Source: a virus
Strand: one strand, 5' to 3'
IMG/VR virus record: IMGVR_UViG_3300037840_000486
Location: 1 to 40,387 of that record
DNA length: 40,387 bases
The translations under genes were made by a program, and so were the position numbers. Numbering within the stretch: the stretch's first letter is position 1; every line of letters starts with the position of its first letter. Under the pieces are notes generated by a model. The model was not told the DNA's origin and searched no databases. It saw only the letters and a list, made by a program, of their open reading frames with translations. This document shows positions 12,363 to 21,131 of this stretch, in pieces.

Positions 12363-14540
12363 ATGGTAATCAATTTTTCCAATCAAGACCTATACGCTCA
12401 GTTGTCGCAAAAAAAAGACACTCAAGATGATACCATCTATCCTACTCTGGCCTGGGGCAATCTCAAACGACCTCACCTATGTTATGATCCGCTCAACATT
12501 AAAAAGTTGGATATGTTGTATCATGGTGGCCAAGAGGTGCAAAATAATGCCTCTCTTTTCGCTCCCAGATTCGGTTGGGAAACCACCCAAGCGGCCTACC
12601 AAGATCGTCTAGCCGCAGGTGCCTATATTCCACTTATCTCTAAGCATATCGACTACTACGCTACCATGCTCTTCGATGTTCCTATTCAGATCACTCCCTC
12701 CACTGAAACTAACACCCCCGTCCCACCATTCTATCAGGAATGGGTGGGTGGCTGCGACAAAGCTAAGCAGGAGTCTTTGCATCATTTCTTGCAAAAACAA
12801 TTCATTTCATCTCTTCTACATCACACCTCTTATACTGGCATCGATGTCCCTAAAATGCAAAAGGAATATCGCTCCCGTGCCCAACAGGAAGCCGATGGCT
12901 TGCTCTCCCCCTATCTGTATCATATTGATCCAAAAGCTGTAGTGGATTGGAAACAAGATGAAAATAACAAACATCTCTTCCAACAAGTTAAACTAATTTA
13001 TGAGCTTTGTGTCCAACCCGATCTCCTCAAACCACCTCAAAAACAACTTCAGGTCATCTTTTGGAATCAAAACCCCTCTACTAAAGTAGTTTCTTGTACT
13101 ACTTATTTGTCCAAAGTGCAGCCAATACCAGAGGAGTGGGATGATTATATGCTGCTCCAAGAAGAGGACACTATTAAAACCACTTATCCTCATATTCCTA
13201 TCATTTGTCTTCACCTGCATTCCGGTTTAGCTATTGGTGCTAAATTAGCCCCGCTGGCCGAAGAACACTTTCAACGAAGGACGCACACTAACTATTCTGC
13301 TTATCGTGATGCTATTATTGTTCCTACCTTATCAGGCGGCAATATGATTCCGGGAGTGGGACAATCTATTGACCCTCGCACTCTGAATCCATCCAATTTT
13401 CATATGCCACGAGGTCATGTGGATGACAATGGCGTCTTCCAAATTGGTGAAAACCAAAAGTTCGATATTGTGGAAGCTCATGGTCATGTCCTGGCTTTCT
13501 TGCAACAGCAAAATGAGGATTTAGAAAACCAAATGGCCCGTGTTGTTTCTCAAATGGCAACAACCAACCATAAGAAACAATCTCAACATGCCCAATCTGG
13601 TCAAGCCAAGCAAGAAGACCGCCATGAAATGGAAACCTTCCTGCAGTCTTTTGCGGAAATTGTCCGTAATCATTTACAACAAATCCTTTCTTTTGTCGCT
13701 CACCATCGACAAGAAGAATTAAAGTGGAATATTCAGGGCCTCCAAACCTCCGATTATCCAGACCGCCAAGAACTCTTGCAAGAAGCTATCTCCTTAACCA
13801 AAATCGATATCAATTCCACCACCTTCCAACAGGCTTATAAGTATAAGATATCTTTGGCGTTGGTGGATGATTTGACCGATGAAGATAAAGCTAAAATCAA
13901 AGAAGAATTGGCCGCTCCTGCCAATGAGGATGCCGATGGTTATGCCACTGCCGTTTCCAATCAGGGACAAGATCAGGCAGATAAACAGAATGATGATTCT
14001 TCCGATGATCTACAAATGGCACCAAATGGACATGAAATGGCCTCTCCTCTTCTGCATAAACGTGCGCAAGAATCCACTTCTGGCATTGCTGATAAGGTCT
14101 ATGACCAGCTGAAGGATGATTATTCAGAAGATTTGATCCAATGGGTCAAAGCTGCCAACTGGCAAGGCCCATTAGAGATCAATATGAACCAAATTGATGA
14201 TTCCAATATGGGAAATTGGGATGCGGTCAAAAATCCAAAACGTCAACCACAAATCAAAGATTTTGAACAGCAAATGTCGGAAACGGATGAGAACAAACCA
14301 ATTATTTTGATCAATTTGCCCGATGACTCAAAACTACAATTGGCAGATGGTCATGGCAGATTTACCGCCGCTCATAATATCAATAAACCTACTATCACCG
14401 CTTACGTAGCTGAAGTAGGTAGCATGAAGGGTGAATGGGATCAAATGCATCGCTTGCAACGACAAGGTGAGGTAGGTGGTAAATCCATGCAATCTTCTCA
14501 ACAAATATCTAACCAAAATGAACCAGTTCCTGAATATTAA
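12363..14540 (+). CDS. Portal protein fused to a C-terminal ParB-like domain
   Basis: A 725-residue protein. The first 480 or so residues are a portal: an N-terminal wing, YIPLISKHIDYYATMLFDVP near 80-100, Gln-rich helices around 380-430, and the tail crown. An acidic linker (about 500-560) follows. The last 160 residues are a separate domain: ILINLPDDSKLQLADGHGRF at about 648-667, then AAHNI and ITAYVAEV, which match the ParB/sulfiredoxin-like core (strand, DGHxR box, helix, strand). The same type of domain is known at the ends of some phage head proteins. The portal forms the packaging ring; the fused domain may bind nucleotide or DNA. It follows terminase by seven bases. Confidence 0.82.
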   Translation: MVINFSNQDLYAQLSQKKDTQDDTIYPTLAWGNLKRPHLCYDPLNIKKLDMLYHGGQEVQNNASLFAPRFGWETTQAAYQDRLAAGAYIPLISKHIDYYATMLFDVPIQITPSTETNTPVPPFYQEWVGGCDKAKQESLHHFLQKQFISSLLHHTSYTGIDVPKMQKEYRSRAQQEADGLLSPYLYHIDPKAVVDWKQDENNKHLFQQVKLIYELCVQPDLLKPPQKQLQVIFWNQNPSTKVVSCTTYLSKVQPIPEEWDDYMLLQEEDTIKTTYPHIPIICLHLHSGLAIGAKLAPLAEEHFQRRTHTNYSAYRDAIIVPTLSGGNMIPGVGQSIDPRTLNPSNFHMPRGHVDDNGVFQIGENQKFDIVEAHGHVLAFLQQQNEDLENQMARVVSQMATTNHKKQSQHAQSGQAKQEDRHEMETFLQSFAEIVRNHLQQILSFVAHHRQEELKWNIQGLQTSDYPDRQELLQEAISLTKIDINSTTFQQAYKYKISLALVDDLTDEDKAKIKEELAAPANEDADGYATAVSNQGQDQADKQNDDSSDDLQMAPNGHEMASPLLHKRAQESTSGIADKVYDQLKDDYSEDLIQWVKAANWQGPLEINMNQIDDSNMGNWDAVKNPKRQPQIKDFEQQMSETDENKPIILINLPDDSKLQLADGHGRFTAAHNINKPTITAYVAEVGSMKGEWDQMHRLQRQGEVGGKSMQSSQQISNQNEPVPEY

Positions 14541-14617
14541 GACCCATGATTAGAAAAAGTATTGGAAACATAAGCATTGAGAATCAAGACAAAATGAATA
14601 GTCCCAACACTAAGTAG

Positions 14618-14745
14618 TAAGGGGTTATTGATGACTAAAGATGATTTTGTTGAGCATTTGCAAGAATATCTTGGTTTTACAATGGCGGAAGCCAAAGCTA
14701 TGATTGATGCACTAATAAAAGTCAAAGGTCTCTAATAACCCCTTA
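14618..14745. promoter_or_regulatory. 12-bp inverted repeat enclosing a 34-codon gene and its ribosome binding site
   Basis: TAAGGGGTTATT at 14618-14629 pairs perfectly with AATAACCCCTTA at 14734-14745. The left arm contains the AAGGGG ribosome binding site of the small gene at 14631, and the right arm begins in its stop codon. In mRNA the two arms could pair and block initiation; ribosomes reaching the stop codon would open the right arm. Confidence 0.65.
14631..14735 (+). CDS. 34-residue miniprotein between portal and scaffold
   Basis: ATG 14631 follows AAGGGG with seven bases between. The frame runs to TAA 14733-14735. The product (MTKDDFVEHLQEYLGFTMAE and on) is an acidic, all-helical peptide ending in a basic helix (MIDALIKVKGL). 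Its position between portal and scaffold genes suggests a small assembly or processing factor. A 23-codon frame just upstream (14546-14617) has no ribosome binding site and is left out. Confidence rests on the good ribosome binding site and on the inverted repeat bracketing it exactly. Confidence 0.6.
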   Translation: MTKDDFVEHLQEYLGFTMAEAKAMIDALIKVKGL

Positions 14746-14759
14746 TTAAGATCTAAAAA

Positions 14760-14823
14760 CATTTTCTATTACTTAATTGGGATAGAAAATGCCAATCAGC
14801 TATGATCTCTGAATATAGATCAT
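14760..14823. promoter_or_regulatory. Two hairpins upstream of the scaffold gene
   Basis: CATTTTCTAT (14760-14769) pairs with ATAGAAAATG (14782-14791), 10 bp with a 12-base loop, and ATGATCT (14802-14808) pairs with AGATCAT (14817-14823). Neither has a U-tract downstream. They may be RNA processing or stability elements between the packaging and capsid parts of the late transcript. Confidence 0.45.
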
Positions 14824-14902
14824 CCTCCAATTGAAAGAGGTTAATTTCAACAATCCTTCGGGATCAAGCCAAGCTGAATGGCTTAAAATAAGGAACAGCT
14901 AT

Positions 14903-15523
14903 ATGACCACTTTTTCTCCTGAACAACTACAAGAAATCAATTCTATTTTCACCTCTCGTATGGATCCGCTCAAATCTTCCATTGACGCTCTCAAGCAATC
15001 TATGGACAGACAAGCCCAGGAATCGCAACAAGCTAAACAGCCTAAGGCTCCCGATCCAGATGAAATGACCACTCGTCAAAGAATTGAAGCCTTGGAATCC
15101 CGTAATAAGCAATTAGAAGAACAACGCTCTCAAGAGAATCTAAAATCTGCTCTTCTTAACGGTCTTAAAGCTCATGGTATTGATAAGAACTCTGATTTGG
15201 CTACTTCCTTTTTGGAAAAAGGTCTTCACTACGATAAATTGTCAGGTCAACCATACCTAACCATCGATGGTGTACCGCGTCCTCTGACAGATGCTCTACA
15301 ACAGTTCTCTCAAACCTCTCATGGACAATTCTTGCGCGATCCGGTCGATCTAAAAGGTGCGGGACAAAATCCTAACAACACCCTTCAAACTCGCACCAAT
15401 ACTTCCACCAATACCTCCGTGGAACAAAAAATTAACAATGGTATTACTGCCAAAAACTATCTCTCTATGGATGAAATGAGAGAAGCCGCTAAAGCTTGGG
15501 TTGGCAACGGTCGTCCTCTCTAA
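14903..15523 (+). CDS. Capsid scaffold-like protein
   Basis: I start at ATG 14903, preceded by AAGGA at eight bases, giving 206 residues; the longer TTG frame from 14831 lacks a ribosome binding site. Long Gln- and Lys-rich helices (about residues 15-80) with heptad character, then a small globular part (GLHYDKLSGQPYLTIDGVPR) and a Thr/Asn-rich tail. No protease motif is seen. Placement directly before the major capsid gene and the helical make-up are those of scaffold proteins, which guide shell assembly and leave before DNA enters. Confidence 0.7.
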   Translation: MTTFSPEQLQEINSIFTSRMDPLKSSIDALKQSMDRQAQESQQAKQPKAPDPDEMTTRQRIEALESRNKQLEEQRSQENLKSALLNGLKAHGIDKNSDLATSFLEKGLHYDKLSGQPYLTIDGVPRPLTDALQQFSQTSHGQFLRDPVDLKGAGQNPNNTLQTRTNTSTNTSVEQKINNGITAKNYLSMDEMREAAKAWVGNGRPL

Positions 15524-15545
15524 ACTCTCAAACAATTTCATAAAG

Positions 15546-15580
15546 ATTATTTACACCAACTATATTAATTTGTAAATAAT
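15546..15580. promoter_or_regulatory. Hairpin upstream of the major capsid gene
   Basis: ATTATTTACA and TGTAAATAAT form a perfect 10-bp stem with a 15-base loop, ending 20 bases before the capsid ATG and just ahead of its AAGGA ribosome binding site. It could mark an RNA-processing or stabilising site for the abundant capsid message. Confidence 0.5.
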
Positions 15581-15599
15581 TACTCAATAAGGATAACAC

Positions 15600-16736
15600 A
15601 TGGCTGGTATTGATTTCATCGGGAACATTGCTGCAAGCGTCCCTAACCAATTTGCAAAAGAAGGTGTAGATGCTTGGAACGAAGCCGCTCCACTCATGGG
15701 AATGATGGATTTTGAATTCGAATTCACTGGTTCGACCGCTGTTTTCTGGTCAATCGGCTTTTCTGGAGTGGCGGGAGGCTTCGTTTCTGAAGGCTCTAAC
15801 GTAGATAACGCTACGGAGCTTGGTGCCAGAGACATTACCAAAGCACAGCTCAATCGAGCTATTGCCAGAACAGGTTTTGGTTTCACTCATACTGAATTGG
15901 CGACAGTTCGTAGTATGGACGCTTCCATTACACCTGATGTGGTTGTAGATCGTTTGAAGAAAGCTTGGCTTAACTCTCTTTCATATGAATGCAGAGTGAT
16001 CGAAGTACAGGCGGCCATTGGAACTGGCACAGTAACTGATAATTCAGGTACCTTTGCCAATACCCAAGGCCCAGTTGGTTTCATCTATGCTGCCCTGACA
16101 GTTGCTAATGGCGGTCAATATGCAGGTTTAACCAATGCTTATGGCGCATGGAATCCTTCTGTTACTAACGCAGGTGGTGCGGCTCTAACGGCTTCTGATT
16201 TGGATCATATGATTGCTAATTTGCAAACGAATGCCAACATCTTTCCAAAGGCTATTATGATGTCTCCTAAGACATTTACTACTTTTAAGGAAGTTTTGGG
16301 TGATGGTTTGGTTAGAATTTGGTCGATGGGAACTCCAGCTGCTTATGAACTAGGCGTTAGAGATATGAAGAATGCTGTAGTAGGAGGGGCTGTGGCTTCT
16401 TACGATGGTATTCCTGTGTATGTTAACTCGGCTTGGGCTGGTACTGTTGCCACGGCTACACAAGCAGGTCTCGACGGCTACATTGCCGCTTTCCGCCCTG
16501 AAGATTTGGTCTGCAATATCCTACCTTATGAGTCTTGGGTAGATGCGGTTCTCTCTGAGAAACGTAATGGTGTGGAGTCTTATGCTCAAATTGTTAAGAA
16601 ATTGGGCTTACCATTCTATACTTACTCTCTATACAAGCCAGGTGCTACACTCAGAATGGCTATGGAATTAGAACACCAATTTAGAGTGAAATCACTTAAC
16701 CGTATTGGTGTCATCTATAATTTGGCGGTTAGCTAA
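15600..16736 (+). CDS. Major capsid protein
   Basis: A 378-residue protein with a strong ribosome binding site (AAGGATAACACATG). It begins with an acidic helix, then FEFEFTGSTAVFW near residue 38, a long central domain rich in Ala, Gly and Thr, and ends with EHQFRVKSLNRIGVIYNL, a typical closing strand and helix for HK97-fold capsid proteins of this kind (VVGGAVASYDGIPVYVN is the matching A-domain strand pair). Position after scaffold and before neck genes supports the call. It should form the icosahedral shell. Confidence 0.85.
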   Translation: MAGIDFIGNIAASVPNQFAKEGVDAWNEAAPLMGMMDFEFEFTGSTAVFWSIGFSGVAGGFVSEGSNVDNATELGARDITKAQLNRAIARTGFGFTHTELATVRSMDASITPDVVVDRLKKAWLNSLSYECRVIEVQAAIGTGTVTDNSGTFANTQGPVGFIYAALTVANGGQYAGLTNAYGAWNPSVTNAGGAALTASDLDHMIANLQTNANIFPKAIMMSPKTFTTFKEVLGDGLVRIWSMGTPAAYELGVRDMKNAVVGGAVASYDGIPVYVNSAWAGTVATATQAGLDGYIAAFRPEDLVCNILPYESWVDAVLSEKRNGVESYAQIVKKLGLPFYTYSLYKPGATLRMAMELEHQFRVKSLNRIGVIYNLAVS

Positions 16737-16787
16737 GCGCAGCTCCTGCGGAATAACTGAGCAGCGGTTAAATAGGAACATAATTAA

Positions 16788-17231
16788 ATGCCTCTCAATC
16801 CATACTATAATCCAGCTGTTCAAAATCCGCTATCTCCATTATCGAACTTCGAAAAACAGTTTTTACGCACTTTTTGCGGATTTCCTACCTTGGTGGGAAC
16901 TAACCCTGAGTTTGATAGTATTCTGAATGGTATTGATGGATATTATGTATGGGATGGTGGGGTATTAATTACGCAGGTCAGATATTGTTTAGGTCGTTTA
17001 ATCGATCTAGATTATCAGATCAAGAACTTTTCCGTCATACCCATTACTATGGCCACGGAGAATACTGATTATGCTAGACAAGAAATTATGTGGAGATATG
17101 TTACTGGACCATCTTTGGTGCAGGAACTTTCCATTATTATGAGTTTTCCTATACCAGCTAATTATTTTGCTCCCGCACCTACTACAGGATACGGACATCA
17201 AAGATATCGACGTATTCAGAATGCAGGTTAA
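16788..17231 (+). CDS. Head-tail connector-type protein
   Basis: A 147-residue protein starting behind AGGAACATAATTAA and located right after the capsid gene, where adaptor proteins that bind the portal lie. It is mixed alpha/beta, with an early Pro-rich arm (PLNPYYNPAVQNPLSPLS) and a C-terminal Tyr/Gly-rich tail. No specific family recognised; the assignment is by position. Confidence 0.55.
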   Translation: MPLNPYYNPAVQNPLSPLSNFEKQFLRTFCGFPTLVGTNPEFDSILNGIDGYYVWDGGVLITQVRYCLGRLIDLDYQIKNFSVIPITMATENTDYARQEIMWRYVTGPSLVQELSIIMSFPIPANYFAPAPTTGYGHQRYRRIQNAG

Positions 17232-17233
17232 TT

Positions 17234-17752
17234 ATGGTCACGGATGCTTCCGATCCTATTCGTCTGGCTAATGATTACGCCTTATTAGGGCGTGTCATGT
17301 TAGGCGAATGTCCATATGCTGTTTGGCTGTATCAAATAACAAATGATCAAATTAGTTTTGCTGATTTGCCAGCCAATCCTACCATTACCAAGACACGATT
17401 AACAGTGTGCGAAGGTTATTTGTCCTTTGCTCCCGGTGATGGGTATCTTAATCCACCCGTTTCTCAGTTAACAGGCGAACAATTAGTACTATCAGGTGGC
17501 GCTTTAACCGATAATATTGTCAAGCTGGGCCCTTTGGTGTTCCCATATGTTTCAGGTCAAGGTGGCGGTATTAACCCACAAATTTTTCAAAATACCTCTC
17601 CTAATAACGAACAACTTTATATACAATTAACAGGGCCGTCTTTGAATGCCAATGGTAATTACTTTGTGGTTAAGCAATTAGTTATAGAGAGTATGAATAA
17701 TATTCGATATTGGGTTTTGTTACAGGCAACATCTTCTACACCATGGACTTAA
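17234..17752 (+). CDS. Head completion/neck protein
   Basis: A 172-residue, beta-rich protein with a Gly/Gln loop (YVSGQGGGINPQIFQN), starting two bases after the previous gene and overlapping the next by 10 bases. Gene order (capsid, two neck proteins, gp10-like completion protein, tail terminator) supports a head-closure function. No diagnostic motif. Confidence 0.5.
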   Translation: MVTDASDPIRLANDYALLGRVMLGECPYAVWLYQITNDQISFADLPANPTITKTRLTVCEGYLSFAPGDGYLNPPVSQLTGEQLVLSGGALTDNIVKLGPLVFPYVSGQGGGINPQIFQNTSPNNEQLYIQLTGPSLNANGNYFVVKQLVIESMNNIRYWVLLQATSSTPWT

Positions 17753-18153
17753 ATCACGCTTTTCACCAGCTCTCAGAGCAATTAGAGACAATAGGTGAGC
17801 AGACTTTACACAAAGCTGGGGAGAGAGGAGCAGAACTTGCACGAATGCAAAACCTGTTCCATGCCTCCGATTCTTTCAATCAAGCCATCCAGTTTCACCC
17901 TGTTTCTGAAACTTCCGGGTTTGTCTTAGCTGATAAACCTTATTCTGGTTATTTGGAAGAAGGCAATGCGCAAGCGGGCCCCATCATCTATCCCAAGACC
18001 GCTAAAGCTCTTCGTTTTAGAGTTGGCACGCAGGTTATTTTTGCCAAGCATGTTAAGGCCCATGAAGGATACTTCTTCATGCAGAAAGCAGCTGATAAAT
18101 TAGAACAGGAACTAAACGAGATTTTTGAGCAAGTTTGTCATCAATATCTCTGA
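17743..18153 (+). CDS. Tail completion protein, HK97 gp10-like
   Basis: From ATG 17743 the product is 136 residues; the longer frame to 17710 only extends into the previous gene. A leading amphipathic helix (HQLSEQLETIGEQTLHKAGERG), then YSGYLEEGNAQAGP near the middle and FMQKAADKLEQELNEIFEQV at the end follow the layout of the HK97 gp10 / Mu gpG virion-morphogenesis family, where the conserved A-xY-LE-G and H-P-FM-A stretches are seen. It joins head and tail. Confidence 0.7.
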   Translation: MDLNHAFHQLSEQLETIGEQTLHKAGERGAELARMQNLFHASDSFNQAIQFHPVSETSGFVLADKPYSGYLEEGNAQAGPIIYPKTAKALRFRVGTQVIFAKHVKAHEGYFFMQKAADKLEQELNEIFEQVCHQYL

Positions 18154-18170
18154 TCTGAACAGGAATATTG

Positions 18171-19160
18171 ATGACACAACTTTGGTCATTTGACGATAAT
18201 TTTTATCCACCACAGCCCACTTCTTCTAATAACGAGCTGTATGATTTAGACATTGTCACCTATCGTCTGTTAGCTTATTACCAAGGGGTCTTACAAGCTA
18301 ACTTCATATCTCGTTGGCAAGCGGTTACACAAGCTTTACAATTGACTTCTGCTAATGTTAATTATTTAGTAGATGGTTATGTAGTGCCCCAAGCTATTGC
18401 TTATCCAGTTACTTCTACTTTACTTTCCACTGACTATAAATTTCCTCTTCTCTCTTGTTATCGTAAAGATGAAAAATGGACACAACAATCTATCCAATGG
18501 ATTAATGTTGAATCTAACTATTTAATTACTTTGGTCATGCCACCCTTGACCAATCCACAATTAGCTCGATTATATCATTTCTTAGCAGCTTTCTCTAAAT
18601 GTATTCTTAAATCTACCTTCTTTCAATCTGATCCTCTTTACAATAATGGAGAGTTAGTCTTTGCGGAAGCTGATTCTTCTTTTATCTTGGCTAAGGGAGC
18701 CGAATATGGCTCCTTATTAGGACAAGATGGGAAAACTTATTTCCCATCTTTGCAAGTCCACGTAACAGTAGCAGAAAGAACCAATTTCGTTTCTTCCAAC
18801 TATTCGGAATTTACTGGATTTGATATTACTGATAGTTTAATAGATGGTTATCAGCCAGGCAATCCAATTTCACCGTTTAGTCAAGCCACATTAAATCCTA
18901 ATATTACCATTACTTCTATTACGCCTAATACTTCTCCATTATCAGGTAATCAAGTTTGTTTATTACAGGGAGCGGGATTTACTTCTAATATTGTGGCAAT
19001 CTCTTTGGCAGGAGTTCCGGTCACCAAGTTTATAGTTAAGAGTCCTCAAACTATTTTAGCTATTTCGGCAGGATCACCAGCAATTACTAATGGTGATGTG
19101 ACCGTGACTGATAATCGTGGTAATATTTACACTCTAACAGGAGCCTTTTCATACGCATGA
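18171..19160 (+). CDS. Tail terminator-like protein with C-terminal IPT/TIG domain
   Basis: ATG 18171 follows CAGGAATATTG; 329 residues. The first 230 or so form a mixed domain with VHVTVAERTNF, similar in place and size to tail-terminator proteins. The last 85 residues (from NITITSITPN) are an IPT/TIG immunoglobulin-like domain: S-x-x-P-x-x-x-PLSG, GAGF, V-x-L-x-G-V-P and a closing ITNGDVTVTDNRG strand pair. Ig-like add-ons on virion proteins usually sit on the particle surface and bind glycans weakly. The stop overlaps the next start. Confidence 0.65.
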   Translation: MTQLWSFDDNFYPPQPTSSNNELYDLDIVTYRLLAYYQGVLQANFISRWQAVTQALQLTSANVNYLVDGYVVPQAIAYPVTSTLLSTDYKFPLLSCYRKDEKWTQQSIQWINVESNYLITLVMPPLTNPQLARLYHFLAAFSKCILKSTFFQSDPLYNNGELVFAEADSSFILAKGAEYGSLLGQDGKTYFPSLQVHVTVAERTNFVSSNYSEFTGFDITDSLIDGYQPGNPISPFSQATLNPNITITSITPNTSPLSGNQVCLLQGAGFTSNIVAISLAGVPVTKFIVKSPQTILAISAGSPAITNGDVTVTDNRGNIYTLTGAFSYA

Positions 19161-19465
19161 TCTCTCCACATCGTTTACTCAAAGTTATGGCTGTTGAAAC
19201 GGCTAACGTGCATGAATTGAATGAGCATGGTATGCCTTTTCGTACAGGCGCCATTCGTTTAGTTGGCAAAACATACAATCCAGCAACAAATTCATATCAA
19301 GTTAATCCTGAGGGATGTCAAGTTTTGTATCATCCTCATTATGTAAAATGCTTAAAGGAACAAACTCTTTTGGCTATTGATATTGAGACGGCTCGAGCTT
19401 GTGGTGTTCCTCTCTTTTCTCCCTCTGTCGCTGTTCAGACGACATCTAATAATAAGGATCAATAA
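19157..19465 (+). CDS. Small tail protein preceding the sheath gene
   Basis: A 102-residue protein that starts inside the previous stop (ATGA) and ends overlapping the sheath start. It has FRTGAIRLVGKTYNPATNSY, and a later EQTLLAIDIETARACGVPLF. In Mu-like phages a short DUF2635-type gene sits directly before the sheath, and this occupies that place, though with weak sequence resemblance. Function unknown. Confidence 0.5.
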   Translation: MISPHRLLKVMAVETANVHELNEHGMPFRTGAIRLVGKTYNPATNSYQVNPEGCQVLYHPHYVKCLKEQTLLAIDIETARACGVPLFSPSVAVQTTSNNKDQ

Positions 19466-21075
19466 TGGCTGCGCCTATCGTACTTAATGGAATTAGTGCT
19501 AATGCACCTCCTGGCATTTATGGACAACTTAATTTAGGGACGGGAGCGCAAAGCGCCCCAACCGAAGTTTATGCAGTTCTACTTTTGGGGAATATCACTT
19601 CGCAAGGTTCAGCTTATGCAGGAATCGATGGCTATACCATCTATGGGCCAGACACTCAAATAACTATGGGATCTACTAATGATGCTATTAACCTTTTCGG
19701 CCCCGGCTCACCACTGATGTTAGGCGTCCAAGCCTTCATGAAGGTTAATCCTTCGACACCAGTGTATGCAGTACCTATTCCGGATGCAGGCCTGCTACAT
19801 GGTGGCGTGGCTGCTTCTTTATCTTTTACAGTAACAGCTGCAGGTTCTCCAACACAAACATCTGGTGTGGTACAAGTTTCTGTAGATGGTAAGGTGCCAG
19901 TTCAGTCTAGTTTCGCTTCTACTGATTCTTCTGCTACTATTGCAACCAATTTAGTTAATCAAGTGAACGGTAATATTCTCTTACCGGTTACTGCTTCTGC
20001 TACCTCCAACACGGTTACTCTTACAGCCAAGGTAGCAGGTGCACGTGGTAATTGGGTGCGTGCTTTCCCACAAGTGGTAGCGGGTTCTGGTGTTACTCTT
20101 TCGGTTCATGCTCCCACCTTCCTAACGGGTGGTGCAGGTAGTGATTCTGCTGGTTATGCAGCTGTCTTAGCTTCCTTGGCACTGACAGGTGTTAATGGTG
20201 GTAATTTCTACTATTACATACCAGAGGCCGGTTTCGATTCCATTGATGGGACTGCTAATGGAATTTGTTCTCAAGTTCAGGTTCAGATTGATACATTAGC
20301 ACAACCTGTTTATGGACAACGTCAAAGAGCACTTTTTGGTTCAGTAGATACTTTGGCCAGCACAGAATCAGTTGCCACTAGTGTTAATGATGCTCGTTGT
20401 GAGTCTATTTGGTGCAAGAACTTAGACCTAACTCCTTTTGAGCTAGCAGCCACTTGGTGTGCAGCTATTACTACTTTTGAAACTAATCCTTTGACGGCTT
20501 CTGGGGTCAATTTTGACTATTTCGGCCAAGATGCACAGACTCAGCCTTTCTGGAGTGTTAGAGCTCCATTAGATGGTTCTTCTCCATCTGCGACGGATAT
20601 TCAGTCAGCTATTTTATCAGGCGTAACTCCTATGAAAGTATTACGTGGTGGTAATACGACTGTGGTCAAACGTTGCACTTCACATTTTCAGCAAACAGTT
20701 GGTAATACTACTGTCTTAGATTTGAGAATCGTAGATGCGGGTAAAGTCACTGTGTCAGATCATTTTATGAATGATTTGATTGCAGAGTTAGCTCTGACCT
20801 TTAACCGTAGAGTCATTATACCTAATCCTCCACAGGGGTCACCTCCTCCAGCGGCTGGTACAGTTTCAGCGTCTCAAGTCCAGAACTTGGTAGTTGGAGT
20901 CATTCAGCAATATGGTGCAGCTAATTTAATTGATCCGGTGGCCACACAACAGGGCTTGGTTGTTCAGCAAGAGACCAATCCAAATACTCGTATCTCCATT
21001 AGCTGTCCGCTAGTAATCAATAATCTGCTTCATACCATCGTCTTGTTGGTGAATGAGTCTGACAGCGTTGTATAA
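19465..21075 (+). CDS. Tail sheath protein (Mu gpL-like)
   Basis: A 536-residue protein with AAGGA ahead of the start. The N-terminal region is strand-rich and Gly/Ala-rich with an inserted Ig-like segment (about 120-220: SFTVTAAGSP to VTLTAKVAGARGNW). The C-terminal part has the sheath core: MNDLIAELALTFNRRVIIPNP, a QQYGAANLIDP stretch and a final ISISCPLVINNLLHTIVLL strand that pairs with neighbours in contractile sheaths. It is followed by the tube gene as in Mu. It makes the contractile outer tail. Confidence 0.9.
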   Translation: MAAPIVLNGISANAPPGIYGQLNLGTGAQSAPTEVYAVLLLGNITSQGSAYAGIDGYTIYGPDTQITMGSTNDAINLFGPGSPLMLGVQAFMKVNPSTPVYAVPIPDAGLLHGGVAASLSFTVTAAGSPTQTSGVVQVSVDGKVPVQSSFASTDSSATIATNLVNQVNGNILLPVTASATSNTVTLTAKVAGARGNWVRAFPQVVAGSGVTLSVHAPTFLTGGAGSDSAGYAAVLASLALTGVNGGNFYYYIPEAGFDSIDGTANGICSQVQVQIDTLAQPVYGQRQRALFGSVDTLASTESVATSVNDARCESIWCKNLDLTPFELAATWCAAITTFETNPLTASGVNFDYFGQDAQTQPFWSVRAPLDGSSPSATDIQSAILSGVTPMKVLRGGNTTVVKRCTSHFQQTVGNTTVLDLRIVDAGKVTVSDHFMNDLIAELALTFNRRVIIPNPPQGSPPPAAGTVSASQVQNLVVGVIQQYGAANLIDPVATQQGLVVQQETNPNTRISISCPLVINNLLHTIVLLVNESDSVV

Positions 21076-21131
21076 TAGTAGAATGAAGGTATGCAGTCTC
21101 TTTAATTTTTTGTTTAAGGAAATAATATAAA

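Noticed and set aside
14546-14617. 23-codon frame between portal and the 34-codon gene
   Set aside because: No ribosome binding site and no motif; the following frame has both a good site and the enclosing inverted repeat.
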